Positions 51,688 through 60,703 of a stretch of DNA of 64,000 bases are shown piece by piece (position 1 is the first letter of the stretch; each line of letters opens with the position of its first letter). The translations under genes and the position numbers were made by a program. The stretch is from Pseudomonas rubra (GTDB lineage Bacteria; Pseudomonadota; Gammaproteobacteria; Pseudomonadales; Pseudomonadaceae). The stretch spans positions 62,001 to 126,000 of the forward strand of contig NZ_JAMDGZ010000019.1 in NCBI RefSeq assembly GCF_028656935.1, given 5' to 3'. Below the pieces are notes generated by a model that was given only the letters and a program-made list of their open reading frames with translations, did not search any database and was not told the DNA's origin.

Positions 51688-52974
51688 CTATCCCTGGGCA
51701 CGGCACCATTGTGCAGGGTCGCTGGGGCGGCCCTGCTGGCGGATGGCGAAGTACAGCCCGGAGCTGTCCTGGCCGCCGCTGTTGCCGACGGTGGAGATGG
51801 CCTCACCGGCCTTGACCACGTCGCCGGCGCTTTTAAGCAGGCTCTGGTTGTGGCCATACAGGCTCAGGTAACCATTACCATGGTCGAGAATGACCAGAAG
51901 TCCAGCGCCGCGCAACCAGTCGGCAAACACCACGCGGCCACCATGCACGGCATGCACCTGGCTGCCCGGCGAGGCGCTGATCATCACCCCGTCCCACTTG
52001 GCCCGGGCGTCGCCGCCGCGGGTTTCGCCAAAGCGTGCCAGCAATCGACCATTGACCGGCCATGGAAGTTTTCCCTGTGCGGCAGAAAAAGACCCGCCGA
52101 AGGTTTCGCCGTTGCTGGAAACCAGCGGGCCGGGAATCGTCCGAGGCTTCTTCGGTTCGTCTCTGTCGTTGGCGGCCAGGGCTTCGCGCTGGCGTTGTTT
52201 TTCCGCTTCTTGAGCGGCGAGCAGGGCCTTCTGCCGTGCCTCTTCGGCTTCACGAGCCTGACGGGCGAGGGTTTCCTCGATGGTCTTGAGTACCTTGCTC
52301 AGGTCGGCCTGATCCTGTTCACGGGCCTGCAATTTCTGGTCGCGGGCCTTGACGTCATTGTTGAGCTTGGCTAGCACCTGCGTGCGCTCGGTGCGCACTT
52401 TCTCCAGCTCCTGGCGCTGAGTGTCGAGGCTGCCTTGCTGAGCCAGCAACTGGGCTTGCTGCAGGCTGATGTCTTTTTCCACGTTGGCCAATTGGCGCAA
52501 CGTCTCATTGAAGTTGCGCAACTGTTCCAGGCGCGCCTGGCTCAGGTAATCGTAATAGGTCAGGGTGCGGGCGAATTTTTCCGGGTTCTGCTGGTTGAGC
52601 AGCAGCTTGAGGTATTCCTCGCGACCGTTCTGGTAGGCCGAACGGGCCTGGATGGCGATCAGTCGTTGTTGTTCAATGCGGGCGCTCTGGAGTTTTTTTT
52701 TCTCGGTATCAAGGCGCTCCAGTTCGCCTTCCGTCTTTTTTAGTTCGTGTTGCAGGGCCTCCACCTGCTTTTCCAGCTTGCCGATGTCGGTTTCGGTCGA
52801 GCGCAGGTCTTTCTGCACGCCGGATTTTTCTTCCTGCAGCTTGCCAAGCATCTTTTTCAGCTCGGCAATGTCCTGGCGCGTGGCGTCCAGTTGCTGCTGG
52901 GTTTGCGCGCGCTCATCGGCAAAGGCCGGGCTGAGCAGGCAAGACAGGGCGAGTACGATCAGGGCGCGAAACAT
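51688..52974 (-). CDS. envC: Murein hydrolase activator EnvC
   Basis: A 428-residue periplasmic protein with signal MFRALIVLALSCLLSPAFA. A long coiled-coil (about 25-260, Gln/Glu/Lys rich) is followed by a LytM (M23) domain in the last 120 residues. The LytM metal ligands are degenerate (KWDGVMI instead of HxGID), as in EnvC, so it should activate the amidases AmiA/AmiB at the division site rather than cut murein itself. I use ATG 52974; a start at 52995 would add seven residues ahead of the signal. gpmI lies upstream with a terminator between. Confidence 0.9.
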   Translation of the reverse strand: MFRALIVLALSCLLSPAFADERAQTQQQLDATRQDIAELKKMLGKLQEEKSGVQKDLRSTETDIGKLEKQVEALQHELKKTEGELERLDTEKKKLQSARIEQQRLIAIQARSAYQNGREEYLKLLLNQQNPEKFARTLTYYDYLSQARLEQLRNFNETLRQLANVEKDISLQQAQLLAQQGSLDTQRQELEKVRTERTQVLAKLNNDVKARDQKLQAREQDQADLSKVLKTIEETLARQAREAEEARQKALLAAQEAEKQRQREALAANDRDEPKKPRTIPGPLVSSNGETFGGSFSAAQGKLPWPVNGRLLARFGETRGGDARAKWDGVMISASPGSQVHAVHGGRVVFADWLRGAGLLVILDHGNGYLSLYGHNQSLLKSAGDVVKAGEAISTVGNSGGQDSSGLYFAIRQQGRPSDPAQWCRAQG

Positions 52975-53028
52975 GGGGTGGGCAGCACCAGGCATAGAGA
53001 CTGGCCTAGTATGCCCGCCACAGGCTGC

Positions 53029-53065
53029 AAAAAAAACGCCTCAAGGCATATGCGTTGAGGCGTTT
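53029..53065 (-). terminator. Rho-independent terminator of gpmI
   Basis: AAACGCCTCAA (53034-53044) and TTGAGGCGTTT (53055-53065) pair on the minus strand, followed by an eight-T tract (A 53029-53036). It lies between gpmI and envC, so envC needs its own promoter or read-through. Confidence 0.8.
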
Positions 53066-53102
53066 GTCCGGAAAACCGACCGTAATCGACGGTTTATCGA
53101 TT

Positions 53103-54638
53103 TCAGGCGTCGATCAGGATCGAGGTGCCGGTCATTTCGGCGGGTTTTTCCAGGCCCAGCAGCTTGAGCATGGTCGGCGCCACGTCGGCCAGTACACCGC
53201 CTTCGCGGACCTGTACCTTGCGCTTGCCGACATAGATGAACGGTACCGGCTCGGTGGTGTGCGCGGTGTGCGCCTGGCCGGTGCATTCGTCTTCCATCTG
53301 CTCGACGTTGCCGTGGTCGGCGGTGATCAGCGCTTCGCCGCCAACCTTGTCCAGCGCCTCGACGATGCGTCCGACGCACAGATCCAGCGCCTCGACGGCC
53401 TTGACTGCGGCCTCGAAAACACCGCTGTGGCCGACCATGTCGCCGTTGGCGTAGTTGACCACGATCACGTCGTAGCGCTGCTGCTCGATGGCCTCGACGA
53501 TGCGGTCGGTCACTTCCGGTGCGCTCATTTCCGGCTGCAGGTCGTAAGTGGCGACTTTCGGCGACGGGATCAGTATGCGTTCTTCGCCTTCGAACGGCTC
53601 TTCACGGCCACCGGAGAAGAAGAAGGTGACGTGGGCGTATTTCTCGGTTTCGGCGATGCGCAGCTGGGTCTTGCCGTTTTTCGCCAGGTATTCGCCGAGC
53701 ACGTTGTCCAGGCTGCCCGGGGCGAACGCCGCCGGGGCGGGGATTTTTGCCGAGTACTGGGTCAGGCCGATGTAGGCGGCCAGTTTTGGCAGACGTGCCC
53801 GTGGGAATTCGTTGAAATCCGGCTCGACGAACACCCGCGACAGCTCACGGGCGCGGTCGGCGCGGAAGTTCATAAAGATCACCGCGTCGCCGTCTTCGAC
53901 CTTGACCGCTTCGCCAATGCGTGTGGCCTTGACGAATTCGTCGCTCTCACCACGGGCGTAGGCTGCTTCCAGGCCGGCAAGGGCCGTGTCGGCGCTGAAT
54001 TCGGCGCTGCTGTCGACGATCAGGTTGTAGGCTGCCGATACGCGGTCCCAGCGGTTGTCGCGGTCCATGGCGAAGTAACGGCCGATCAGGCTGCCGATGC
54101 GGCCCTTGCCGAGCTTGGCGAAGGCGGCATCGAGCAGTTCGATCGACGACTGCGCGCTTTTCGGTGGGGTGTCACGGCCATCGAGGAAGGCGTGCAGGTA
54201 GATGGACTCGGCACCGCGCTTGGCGGCAAGTTCAGCCATGGCTACCAGGTGGTCCTGGTGGCTGTGTACGCCGCCATCGGAAAGCAGGCCGAGGATGTGC
54301 ACGGCCTTGCCGGCACCGACGGCTTTGTCGACCGCGCCGCACAGTACGGGGTTGTCAAAGAACTCGCCGTCCTTGATAGCCTTGGTCACCCGGGTGAAGT
54401 CCTGGTACACCACGCGGCCGGCACCGAGGTTCATGTGGCCGACTTCGGAGTTGCCCATTTGCCCGTCCGGCAGGCCGACATCCATGCCGGACCCGGAGAT
54501 CAAGCCGTGCGGTTGGGTTGCGCGCAGGCGATCGTAGACAGGCGTGTTGGCCGAATAGATGGCGTTGTATTCGTGGCTTTCGCTGTGACCGAAACCATCC
54601 AGGATGATCAGGACCAAGGGTTTTGGCGTGCTCGTCAT
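53103..54638 (-). CDS. gpmI: 2,3-bisphosphoglycerate-independent phosphoglycerate mutase
   Basis: GpmI interconverts 3- and 2-phosphoglycerate with Mn2+ and a Ser-phosphate intermediate. The 511-residue protein shows [15 protein letters not shown] at the N-terminus (metal-binding Asp), [14 protein letters not shown] with the nucleophilic Ser, GGVHSHQDH (substrate and metal), DGRDTPP and [11 protein letters not shown] (metal ligands). I take ATG 54638 as the start because the family begins [11 protein letters not shown]; a start 15 nt further up adds MSVGL. It is divergent from the rhodanese-grxC-secB group. Confidence 0.95.
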   Translation of the reverse strand: MTSTPKPLVLIILDGFGHSESHEYNAIYSANTPVYDRLRATQPHGLISGSGMDVGLPDGQMGNSEVGHMNLGAGRVVYQDFTRVTKAIKDGEFFDNPVLCGAVDKAVGAGKAVHILGLLSDGGVHSHQDHLVAMAELAAKRGAESIYLHAFLDGRDTPPKSAQSSIELLDAAFAKLGKGRIGSLIGRYFAMDRDNRWDRVSAAYNLIVDSSAEFSADTALAGLEAAYARGESDEFVKATRIGEAVKVEDGDAVIFMNFRADRARELSRVFVEPDFNEFPRARLPKLAAYIGLTQYSAKIPAPAAFAPGSLDNVLGEYLAKNGKTQLRIAETEKYAHVTFFFSGGREEPFEGEERILIPSPKVATYDLQPEMSAPEVTDRIVEAIEQQRYDVIVVNYANGDMVGHSGVFEAAVKAVEALDLCVGRIVEALDKVGGEALITADHGNVEQMEDECTGQAHTAHTTEPVPFIYVGKRKVQVREGGVLADVAPTMLKLLGLEKPAEMTGTSILIDA

Positions 54639-54793
54639 CAATCCCACACTCACGGTTGTTCAGATGATAAAGACACGCATTTTAGGGCAAATTGGCCACG
54701 AATGACGAATTAACCTTGCGGCCCCGGCGGCGCTGGCCGACGGGCTGCAAGACGGCAATGAGAATTACTGGCGATAACCCTGCCCGGCGGGCT

Positions 54794-54821
54794 TTGGCCG
54801 ACCTTGGGGGCTGTGTATACT
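54794..54821 (+). promoter_or_regulatory. Putative sigma70 promoter for the rhodanese-grxC-secB group
   Basis: TTGGCC (54794-54799), 16 nt, TATACT (54816-54821); start would be near 54828, about 28 nt before the ATG. Good -10, weaker -35. Confidence 0.5.
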
Positions 54822-54855
54822 GGCCAACATTTTTAATGGCCTGGAACACCCTCCG

Positions 54856-55272
54856 ATGGTTGCTCACCTGATTGAATTCGCAACAAATCACTATCTGCTG
54901 GTCGGTATCTTCGTCGTTCTGCTGGTTTTGCTGATCGTCACCGAAGCACGCAAGGGCGGCCGCAGCCTGAGCACTGGCGAGCTGACTGCGCTGGTCAACG
55001 CCGACAAAGGCCTGGTGATCGACATCCGTTCGAGCAAGGACTACGCCGCAGGTCATATCGTTGGCGCCGTGAACATTCCCCAGGACAAAGTCGCCGCGCG
55101 CATCGGCGAACTGGAGAAGCACAAGGCCAACAAGACCCTGATCATCGTCGACGCCATGGGCCAGCACGCCGGTACTACCGCTCGCGAACTGCTCAAGGCC
55201 GGCTTCACAGCTGCCAAACTGTCGGGCGGTGTGTCGAGCTGGAAGGCCGACAACCTGCCGCTGGTGAAGTGA
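54856..55272 (+). CDS. Membrane-anchored rhodanese-like protein (YibN-like), catalytic Cys absent
   Basis: A 138-residue protein with one N-terminal membrane helix (YLLVGIFVVLLVLLIVTEA) and a cytoplasmic rhodanese domain (LVIDIRSSKDYAAGHIVGAVNIP; IIVDAMGQHAG). The loop that normally starts with the nucleophilic Cys reads DAMGQHAG, so it should not be a sulfurtransferase by the normal mechanism. E. coli YibN, also next to grxC and secB, has the same general design. The spacing to grxC is one nt, so they are co-transcribed with secB. Confidence 0.88.
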   Translation: MVAHLIEFATNHYLLVGIFVVLLVLLIVTEARKGGRSLSTGELTALVNADKGLVIDIRSSKDYAAGHIVGAVNIPQDKVAARIGELEKHKANKTLIIVDAMGQHAGTTARELLKAGFTAAKLSGGVSSWKADNLPLVK

Positions 55273-55273
55273 C

Positions 55274-55528
55274 ATGAGCCAGGTCATCGTCTACTCCAGC
55301 GATTACTGCCCTTATTGCTCGCGGGCCAAGCACCTGCTCGCCAGCAAAGGCGTGGCCTTCGAAGAGATCAAGGTCGATGGCAAGCCACAACTGCGCGCCG
55401 AAATGAGCCAGAAGGCCGGCCGTACTTCGGTGCCGCAGATCTGGGTGGGCTCCACCCACGTCGGCGGTTGCGACGACCTGTATGCCCTGGAGCGCGCCGG
55501 CAAGCTCGACGCGCTGCTCAAGGCCTGA
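55274..55528 (+). CDS. grxC: Glutaredoxin 3
   Basis: An 84-residue dithiol glutaredoxin. The active site is CPYCSRAKHLL near residue 11, TSVPQIWV carries the cis-Pro, and GGCDDLYAL holds the glutathione-binding GG. It reduces protein disulfides or mixed disulfides with glutathione. It starts one nt after the rhodanese gene stop and is followed 40 nt later by secB, the usual gamma-proteobacterial order. Confidence 0.96.
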   Translation: MSQVIVYSSDYCPYCSRAKHLLASKGVAFEEIKVDGKPQLRAEMSQKAGRTSVPQIWVGSTHVGGCDDLYALERAGKLDALLKA

Positions 55529-55568
55529 ATCAGAAACCCGTTAAAGACTCTGGAAAGAAGGATCTGTC

Positions 55569-56060
55569 ATGACTGATCAACAGAACAACGATGCCGCCGC
55601 AGCAGCCGACGACAACACTCCGCAATTCTCCCTGCAGCGCATCTATGTGCGCGACCTGTCGTTCGAAGCGCCGAAAAGCCCGGCGATCTTCCGTCAGCAG
55701 TGGGAGCCGAGCGTTGCCCTGGACCTGAACACCAAGCAGAAAGGCCTGGAAGGCGACTTCCACGAGGTCGTGCTGACCCTGTCGGTGACCGTGAAGAACG
55801 GCGACGAAGTAGCCTTCATCGCTGAAGTGCAACAAGCCGGTATCTTCCTGATCAAGAACCTTGACGCAGCGTCGATGAGCCACACCCTGGGTGCGTTCTG
55901 CCCGAACATCCTGTTCCCGTACGCGCGTGAAACGCTGGACAGCCTGGTGACCCGTGGTTCGTTCCCGGCACTGATGCTCTCGCCGGTCAACTTCGACGCC
56001 CTGTACGCTCAGGAAATGCAACGCATGCAGGAAGCTGGCGAAGCGCCTTCGCTGCAATAA
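55569..56060 (+). CDS. secB: Protein-export chaperone SecB
   Basis: A 163-residue tetrameric chaperone that keeps preproteins unfolded and delivers them to SecA. Visible are [66 protein letters not shown] and an acidic N-terminus. AAGGA lies 6 nt before the ATG. A strong hairpin follows at 56080-56105. Confidence 0.97.
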   Translation: MTDQQNNDAAAAADDNTPQFSLQRIYVRDLSFEAPKSPAIFRQQWEPSVALDLNTKQKGLEGDFHEVVLTLSVTVKNGDEVAFIAEVQQAGIFLIKNLDAASMSHTLGAFCPNILFPYARETLDSLVTRGSFPALMLSPVNFDALYAQEMQRMQEAGEAPSLQ

Positions 56061-56079
56061 GCCTGTTGCGATGTATTGA

Positions 56080-56105
56080 AAAAGCGCCCTCAGGGGCGCT
56101 TTTTT
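56080..56105. terminator. Bidirectional terminator between secB and trmL
   Basis: AAAAAGCGCCC (56080-56090), loop TCAG, GGGCGCTTTTT (56095-56105): perfect stem with A and T tracts on both sides of convergent genes. Confidence 0.85.
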
Positions 56106-56111
56106 CTTGGC

Positions 56112-56567
56112 TCAGGCAAACCCCTGCTGACGCCACGCTTCATACACTGTCACCGCGACAGTGTTGGACAGGTTCAAGCTGCGGCAGCCCGGACGCATCG
56201 GCAGGCGCAGGCGTTGCTCGGCGGGCAGGCTGTCTAGCACGTCGGCAGGCAAGCCGCGGCTTTCCGGGCCGAACAGAAAGGCGTCACCCGGCTGGAAAGC
56301 GGTTTCATGGTAAGGGTGCGAGGCTTTCGTGGTGAAGGCGAACACGCGTGGTTGACCCAGGCTTTCCAGGCAGCTGGGCAGGTCTGCGTGGCGCTTGAGC
56401 GTGGCATACTCGTGGTAGTCCAGACCGGCCCGGCGCAAGCGCTTGTCGTCCAGTTCGAAGCCGATCGGCTCGATCAGGTGCAGGTGGCAGCCGCTGTTGG
56501 CACACAGTCTGATGATGTTGCCGGTATTCGGCGGAATCTCTGGTTGAAAGAGGATGACGTGAAACAT
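56112..56567 (-). CDS. trmL: tRNA (cytidine(34)-2'-O)-methyltransferase
   Basis: A 151-residue SPOUT (trefoil knot) methyltransferase that 2'-O-methylates the wobble base of tRNA-Leu isoacceptors. [34 protein letters not shown] is the family N-terminus; [12 protein letters not shown] and [18 protein letters not shown] form the knot that binds SAM. ATG 56567 is the only sensible start; the long upstream frame continues through another gene. It overlaps the start codon of the next gene on the other strand by two bases (CATG). Confidence 0.96.
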   Translation of the reverse strand: MFHVILFQPEIPPNTGNIIRLCANSGCHLHLIEPIGFELDDKRLRRAGLDYHEYATLKRHADLPSCLESLGQPRVFAFTTKASHPYHETAFQPGDAFLFGPESRGLPADVLDSLPAEQRLRLPMRPGCRSLNLSNTVAVTVYEAWRQQGFA

Positions 56568-57003
56568 GCACGGCTCCGAACATAAAGATGGTGAGCATTC
56601 TACTCCTGAACCGGACCCGCGTTCGCAGCTATGGCCGCGCGTGCTGTTTTCCCTGGCGCTGTTCGGCATGCTGGTGGGGCTGATGATCGGTCGTATGACC
56701 GCTCCCGAGCCGCGGGTGCTGGAGCAGGTCGAGGTGCTTGAGGCGGGGTTGAACCTGTGGTTCAACGAAGAGCCCAAGCTGCACGGCGAAGAGGTCGAAG
56801 GCACCTTGGCGCTGCTGTTCGAGGCCGAGGGCAAGGCTGCGCGCGGGCAGTTGCAGGTGCAGGGCAAGCCGGTGAGCTGGCGGGTGCAGCACAGCGATGG
56901 TGGCTTGCTCGTGACCCTGGTTGCGGCCCGCCCCCTGCATGGCGAATGGAGCGGTGCAGAGGAGGATGGACGCTGGCGGGTGCAGGTGAAGCTGCGTGAA
57001 TAA
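56566..57003 (+). CDS. Small membrane-anchored protein of unknown function
   Basis: A 145-residue protein. The N-terminus is hydrophilic ([19 protein letters not shown]), then one membrane helix ([19 protein letters not shown]), then a likely periplasmic beta-rich domain ([42 protein letters not shown]). No known motif. Its ATG shares the CATG with the trmL ATG on the opposite strand, and a weak GAGG lies 12 nt upstream, within trmL. The function is unknown; conserved in place and character with other Pseudomonas as far as I recall. Confidence 0.7.
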   Translation: MHGSEHKDGEHSTPEPDPRSQLWPRVLFSLALFGMLVGLMIGRMTAPEPRVLEQVEVLEAGLNLWFNEEPKLHGEEVEGTLALLFEAEGKAARGQLQVQGKPVSWRVQHSDGGLLVTLVAARPLHGEWSGAEEDGRWRVQVKLRE

Positions 57004-57185
57004 AAGAGGGGATTCCCCGGCCTGCCTGTACCAAGGCCCCCAAAACTGGAAGTACTGATACTAATGCAGGGGGTGTGCCAGTTTTATTGCAGTACGGAAA
57101 ATGGCGGGTTTTGAGAGGTTAGCTAGGGTTTCGGGGGGAATTTGTGCCTTGCTGCGGTGCGCAAGGCACAGCATCGGTGCAAAAA

Positions 57186-57232
57186 GCATCGCGGGGCAAG
57201 CCCGCTCCCACAGATTGGGGGCGGGCTGATGC
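57186..57232. repeat. REP element next to the ntrC stop codon
   Basis: Outer GCATC (57186-57190) and GATGC (57228-57232) with the REP core GCGGGGCAAGCCCGCTCCCA and the second arm GGGGGCGGGC. It touches the ntrC stop codon (57233). Confidence 0.85.
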
Positions 57233-58669
57233 TTAGGCCTCTTCGTCGCCGTCCTCGTCGCCGCCAGCGACCTTCATCCCCAACTCCTTGATCTTGCGCG
57301 TCAGGGTGTTGCGTCCCCAGCCCAGCAGTACTGCTGCATCCCGGCGGCGGCCGGCGGTGTGTTTGAGCGCGGTCTCGATCATGATTCGCTCGAAGTTCGG
57401 CACGGCACTGTCGAGCAGGCTCGACTGACCGCGGGCCAGGGCCTGGTCGGCCCATTGGCGCAGGGCTTGTTCCCAGTTGGTCACCGGTGCGGCATCTTGC
57501 GGCAGGTTGAGCAACTCGGGCGGCAGGTCGCCGATGTGCACTTCACGCCCCGAGGCCATCACCGTGATCCAGCGGCAGGTGTTTTCCAACTGCCGGACGT
57601 TGCCCGGCCATGGCAGGTTGCGGATGAATTCTTCGGTTTCCGCCTTGAGCAATTTGGGCTCTACCGCCAACTCCTGGGCAGCGCGGCCGAGGAAGTGCCG
57701 GGCCAGGGTCGGGATGTCTTCGCGGCGGTCGGCAAGGCGCGGGATGTGGATGCGGATCACGTTCAGGCGGTGGAACAGGTCTTCGCGGAACTTGCCGGCT
57801 TGCACCAGGGTTTCCAGGTTCTGGTGAGTGGCGGCGATGATTCGTACATCGACCTTGACCGGCACATGCCCGCCCACCCGGTAGAACTCGCCATCGGCCA
57901 ATACCCGCAGCAAGCGGGTCTGGGTGTCGGCCGGCATGTCGCCGATCTCATCGAGAAACAGGGTGCCGCCATCGGCCTGCTCGAAACGGCCGCGGCGCAA
58001 GTTGGCGGCGCCGGTGAACGCGCCTTTTTCATGGCCGAACAGCTCCGACTCCATCAGGTCCTTCGGGATAGCCGCCATGTTCAAGGCGATGAACGGCGAC
58101 GCCGCGCGCGGGCTGTGGCGGTGCAGGGCGTGGGCCACCAGTTCTTTGCCGGTACCAGATTCGCCGTTGATCAGCACGGTGATATTGGAGTGGCTCAAAC
58201 GACCGATGGCGCGGAACACCTCCTGCATCGCCGGTGCTTCGCCGATGATCTCCGGAGTGCGGGTCAGGCTGGGTGCCACGTCCAGCCCTTGTTGCTCCTG
58301 GGCGTGCTGGTTGGCGCGCTTGACCAGCGATACCGCCTCGTCAACATCGAACGGCTTGGGCAGGTACTCGAAAGCGCCGCCCTGATAGGATGCCACCGCG
58401 CTGTCCAGGTCGGAGTGGGCGGTCATGATGATCACCGGCAGGCGCGGGTGCTGCTCGCGGATCTGCGCCAGCAGGTCGAGGCCGCTGGCGCCGGGCATGC
58501 GGATGTCGGAAATGATCACGTCCGGCTGCTGCCGGGCCAGGCGGCTCATGACCCCGTCGGCGCTGTCGAAGCTCTGGGTGGTCATGCCTTCCTGCTGCAG
58601 GGCCTTTTCCAGTACCCAGCGAATGGAGCGATCATCGTCGACGATCCAGACAGTTTCACTTCGGCTCAT
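57233..58669 (-). CDS. ntrC: Nitrogen regulation response regulator NtrC
   Basis: NtrC (GlnG) is the sigma54 enhancer-binding protein that activates glnA and other nitrogen genes when phosphorylated by NtrB. The 478 residues comprise a receiver domain (IVDDDRSIRW; phosphoacceptor Asp in VIISDIRMPG), an AAA+ domain with GESGTGKELVAHALH, the sigma54-contact GAFTGA loop and GGTLFLDEIGD, and a Fis-type HTH at the C-terminus (RRDAAVLLGWGRNTLTRKIKELGM). It starts inside the last codons of ntrB (ATGA). Confidence 0.97.
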   Translation of the reverse strand: MSRSETVWIVDDDRSIRWVLEKALQQEGMTTQSFDSADGVMSRLARQQPDVIISDIRMPGASGLDLLAQIREQHPRLPVIIMTAHSDLDSAVASYQGGAFEYLPKPFDVDEAVSLVKRANQHAQEQQGLDVAPSLTRTPEIIGEAPAMQEVFRAIGRLSHSNITVLINGESGTGKELVAHALHRHSPRAASPFIALNMAAIPKDLMESELFGHEKGAFTGAANLRRGRFEQADGGTLFLDEIGDMPADTQTRLLRVLADGEFYRVGGHVPVKVDVRIIAATHQNLETLVQAGKFREDLFHRLNVIRIHIPRLADRREDIPTLARHFLGRAAQELAVEPKLLKAETEEFIRNLPWPGNVRQLENTCRWITVMASGREVHIGDLPPELLNLPQDAAPVTNWEQALRQWADQALARGQSSLLDSAVPNFERIMIETALKHTAGRRRDAAVLLGWGRNTLTRKIKELGMKVAGGDEDGDEEA

Positions 58670-59751
58670 GAGGCGTTGGCTCCTTGTTCCAGCGGCAGGA
58701 AGATCGAGAAGGTGGTGTGGCCAGGGTGACTGTCACATTCGATCAGGCCCTGGTGCTGGCTGATGATGTTCTGGGTAATGGCCAGGCCCAGCCCGGTACC
58801 GTCCGGGCGGCCGCTGACCATGGGGTAGAAGATGGTTTCCTGCAGTTCGCCAGGGATGCCGGGGCCGTTGTCGATGATTTCGATGCGGGCCACCAGGCGG
58901 TGACGGGTGTGGCCGATAGTGAACTGGCGCATGGCCCGGGTGCGCAGGCTGATGCGGCCCAGGCGCAGCTCGTTCTGGCCGCTGATCGCCTGCATGGCGT
59001 TACGCACGATGTTCAGTACCGCCTGGATCATCTGTTCACGGTCGATCAGTACATCCGGCAGGCTCGGGTCATAGTCGCGCACCAGGGTGATCCCGCCCTG
59101 GCTTTCGGCCTCGACCAGGCTGCAGACCCGCTCCAGCACCTCATGAATGTTGGTCATGGCTAGCGACGGCAGTTTGTTCGAACCGAGCATGCGATCGACC
59201 AGGTTGCGCAGGCGATCGGCCTCTTCGATGATCACATTGGTGTAGTCCTTCAGGCCCTCCTCGGGTAGCTCGCGGGCCAGCAACTGGGCGGCGCCGCGAA
59301 TGCCGCCCAGCGGGTTCTTGATCTCGTGAGCCAGGCCGCGCACCAGCATCTTGGTGGTTTCCTGCTTGGACAGCTGGGCCTCTTCCTTGGTGATGCGCAG
59401 CAGTCGGTCGCGCGGGTGTACTTCCAGCAGTAGCAAGGTCGAGCCTTTGCTGAGGATCGGCGTCACCGCGTAGTCGACGGTCTGGGTCTGCCCGGTCAGC
59501 GAGGTCAGCTGGGCTTCACGCTTGGTGAAAGGGTGCGCCTGTTCCACCGCCTGGCGCAGGGAGTTCAACGCCTCGGGCGATTCGGTGAACAGCTCGCTGA
59601 TGAATTGCCCATGGCTGCGCTGGCCGCTGATGGCCAGGAGCATTTCCGCCGCCGGGTTCATGTACTCGAGGCGCAGCTGGGCGTCGAGCAGGATGGTGGC
59701 GGTGGTCAGGTTGTCCAGTAGCAGTCGGTGCAGTGCATCGCTGATGGTCAT
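58666..59751 (-). CDS. ntrB: Nitrogen regulation sensor kinase/phosphatase NtrB
   Basis: A 361-residue cytoplasmic histidine kinase (GlnL). The N-terminal PAS domain is followed by the His box VRGLAHEIKNPLGGIRGAAQLL and the ATPase region with NIVRNAMQAI, NGPGIP and GRPDGTGLGLAITQ. It phosphorylates NtrC under nitrogen limitation and dephosphorylates it when PII binds. The ntrBC pair is downstream of aroQ and near glnA, but a 256-nt gap separates it, so it has its own promoter. Confidence 0.96.
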   Translation of the reverse strand: MTISDALHRLLLDNLTTATILLDAQLRLEYMNPAAEMLLAISGQRSHGQFISELFTESPEALNSLRQAVEQAHPFTKREAQLTSLTGQTQTVDYAVTPILSKGSTLLLLEVHPRDRLLRITKEEAQLSKQETTKMLVRGLAHEIKNPLGGIRGAAQLLARELPEEGLKDYTNVIIEEADRLRNLVDRMLGSNKLPSLAMTNIHEVLERVCSLVEAESQGGITLVRDYDPSLPDVLIDREQMIQAVLNIVRNAMQAISGQNELRLGRISLRTRAMRQFTIGHTRHRLVARIEIIDNGPGIPGELQETIFYPMVSGRPDGTGLGLAITQNIISQHQGLIECDSHPGHTTFSIFLPLEQGANAS

Positions 59752-59963
59752 GGGGCGTCGGTGACCTCTTTTGGCTCATACAACCTCGGCCTGGGCCCAA
59801 GTCGCGGTCGCTGGTAATCCGCTGATACGAAGAAAATGCAAAAAGCAAACCAAGGCTCCGAAAAGAAGCGGAATTTCCGGATTAAGACCTGTATTTGCGC
59901 GAAAAATACCTACAAAGCCCTGAGGCAGCGCTTTGTGTGAACCAAAATGGGCTGAGTTGCTCA

Positions 59964-59985
59964 GGTGCAGGCAGATGCGTGCACC
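59964..59985. other. Inverted repeat upstream of ntrB
   Basis: GGTGCA (59964-59969) and TGCACC (59980-59985), 10 nt apart, in the 256-nt gap 59752-60007 between aroQ and ntrB; the gap must also hold the ntrB promoter. Orientation is reversed against the NtrC consensus, so I do not call it an NtrC site. Confidence 0.35.
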
Positions 59986-60007
59986 AATATAGAGCATAGA
60001 GGAAGGA

Positions 60008-60556
60008 TTACAGCGGCGAGCACAAATACGTGGTGGCGCGGATCAGGGCCAGGGAATGCTGCGGGCTTTTATCCAACTGCTCGATGGCGCGGGCGAGGGT
60101 CGCCTGGCAGTGTGCCGGGCGGTTGCGGTCAAACTCCGCCAGTTGGCTCAGCAATGTGCGTTGCAGGCGGTCCAGCTGGGGACGCAATTGCGTGTTGAGG
60201 TCCAAGCGCTGTGTGCTTGGGGCACTGCCGGTTGCGTGCCATTGTGAAAGGGCGCTGTATTGCAATAGCTTGTTGGCTTCGATCTGGTCGGCAAAGAAGT
60301 GGGTTGCCCGTTGCCCATCCACCCCAAAGCGCATGGCTTGCGTCTGGGCATTGGCAATGACTTGTTGCTCGCGCTCAGGCGCAGCTACCGGCTGGCCTGA
60401 GTCCCACTTGTGAAGGGCGACTGCTTCGGCGATGTCCAGGCGTTGACTCACGCTATCGAGCAAGCGTGACAGGGCGGTAGGTGGTGCAGGTGTTGTGGCG
60501 CAGCCGTGCAAAAGCAAGGTTGACGTCAGCAGCAGGGAAAGCAGCGGTGTGCGCAT
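60008..60556 (-). CDS. Periplasmic/outer-membrane chorismate mutase, AroQ-gamma type lipoprotein
   Basis: A 182-residue lipoprotein with signal MRTPLLSLLLTSTLLLHGC. The mature part matches secreted AroQ-gamma chorismate mutases, such as the Mycobacterium enzyme: RLDIAEAVALHKWDSGQPV, REQQVIANAQTQAMRFGVD, FFADQIEANKLLQYSALSQW, and a final CQATLARAIEQLDKS with a closing Cys for the family disulfide. Conserved Arg, Lys and the Asp-Gln-Ile-Glu helix supply the active site. It makes prephenate from chorismate outside the cytoplasm, a role that is not understood. The family usually has a plain signal peptide; the lipobox here suggests an anchored form. I start it at ATG 60556. Confidence 0.85.
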   Translation of the reverse strand: MRTPLLSLLLTSTLLLHGCATTPAPPTALSRLLDSVSQRLDIAEAVALHKWDSGQPVAAPEREQQVIANAQTQAMRFGVDGQRATHFFADQIEANKLLQYSALSQWHATGSAPSTQRLDLNTQLRPQLDRLQRTLLSQLAEFDRNRPAHCQATLARAIEQLDKSPQHSLALIRATTYLCSPL

Positions 60557-60637
60557 GGCGAGGGTCCGGAGCGGCAAAACAGCAGTGTGCAGCTTTGCGC
60601 TGCTATTACCTGTCGGTCAATGCCCATAAGAATGTCA

Positions 60638-60669
60638 GAAAAACAAAAGGCCTCCCGAAGGAGGCCTTT
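60638..60669 (-). terminator. Rho-independent terminator of glnA
   Basis: AAAGGCCTCC (60646-60655), loop CGAA, GGAGGCCTTT (60660-60669); on the minus strand a T-rich tail (A-rich 60638-60648) follows. It lies 35 nt after the glnA stop. Confidence 0.85.
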
Positions 60670-60703
60670 GTCACGCTACGCCGCTTGCGCGGGCGTCACT
60701 GGA

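Noticed and set aside
59964..59985. GGTGCA-N10-TGCACC as an NtrC site for ntrB autoregulation
   Set aside because: Arm order and spacing are opposite to the NtrC consensus (TGCACC-N5-GGTGCA), so kept only as an inverted repeat.
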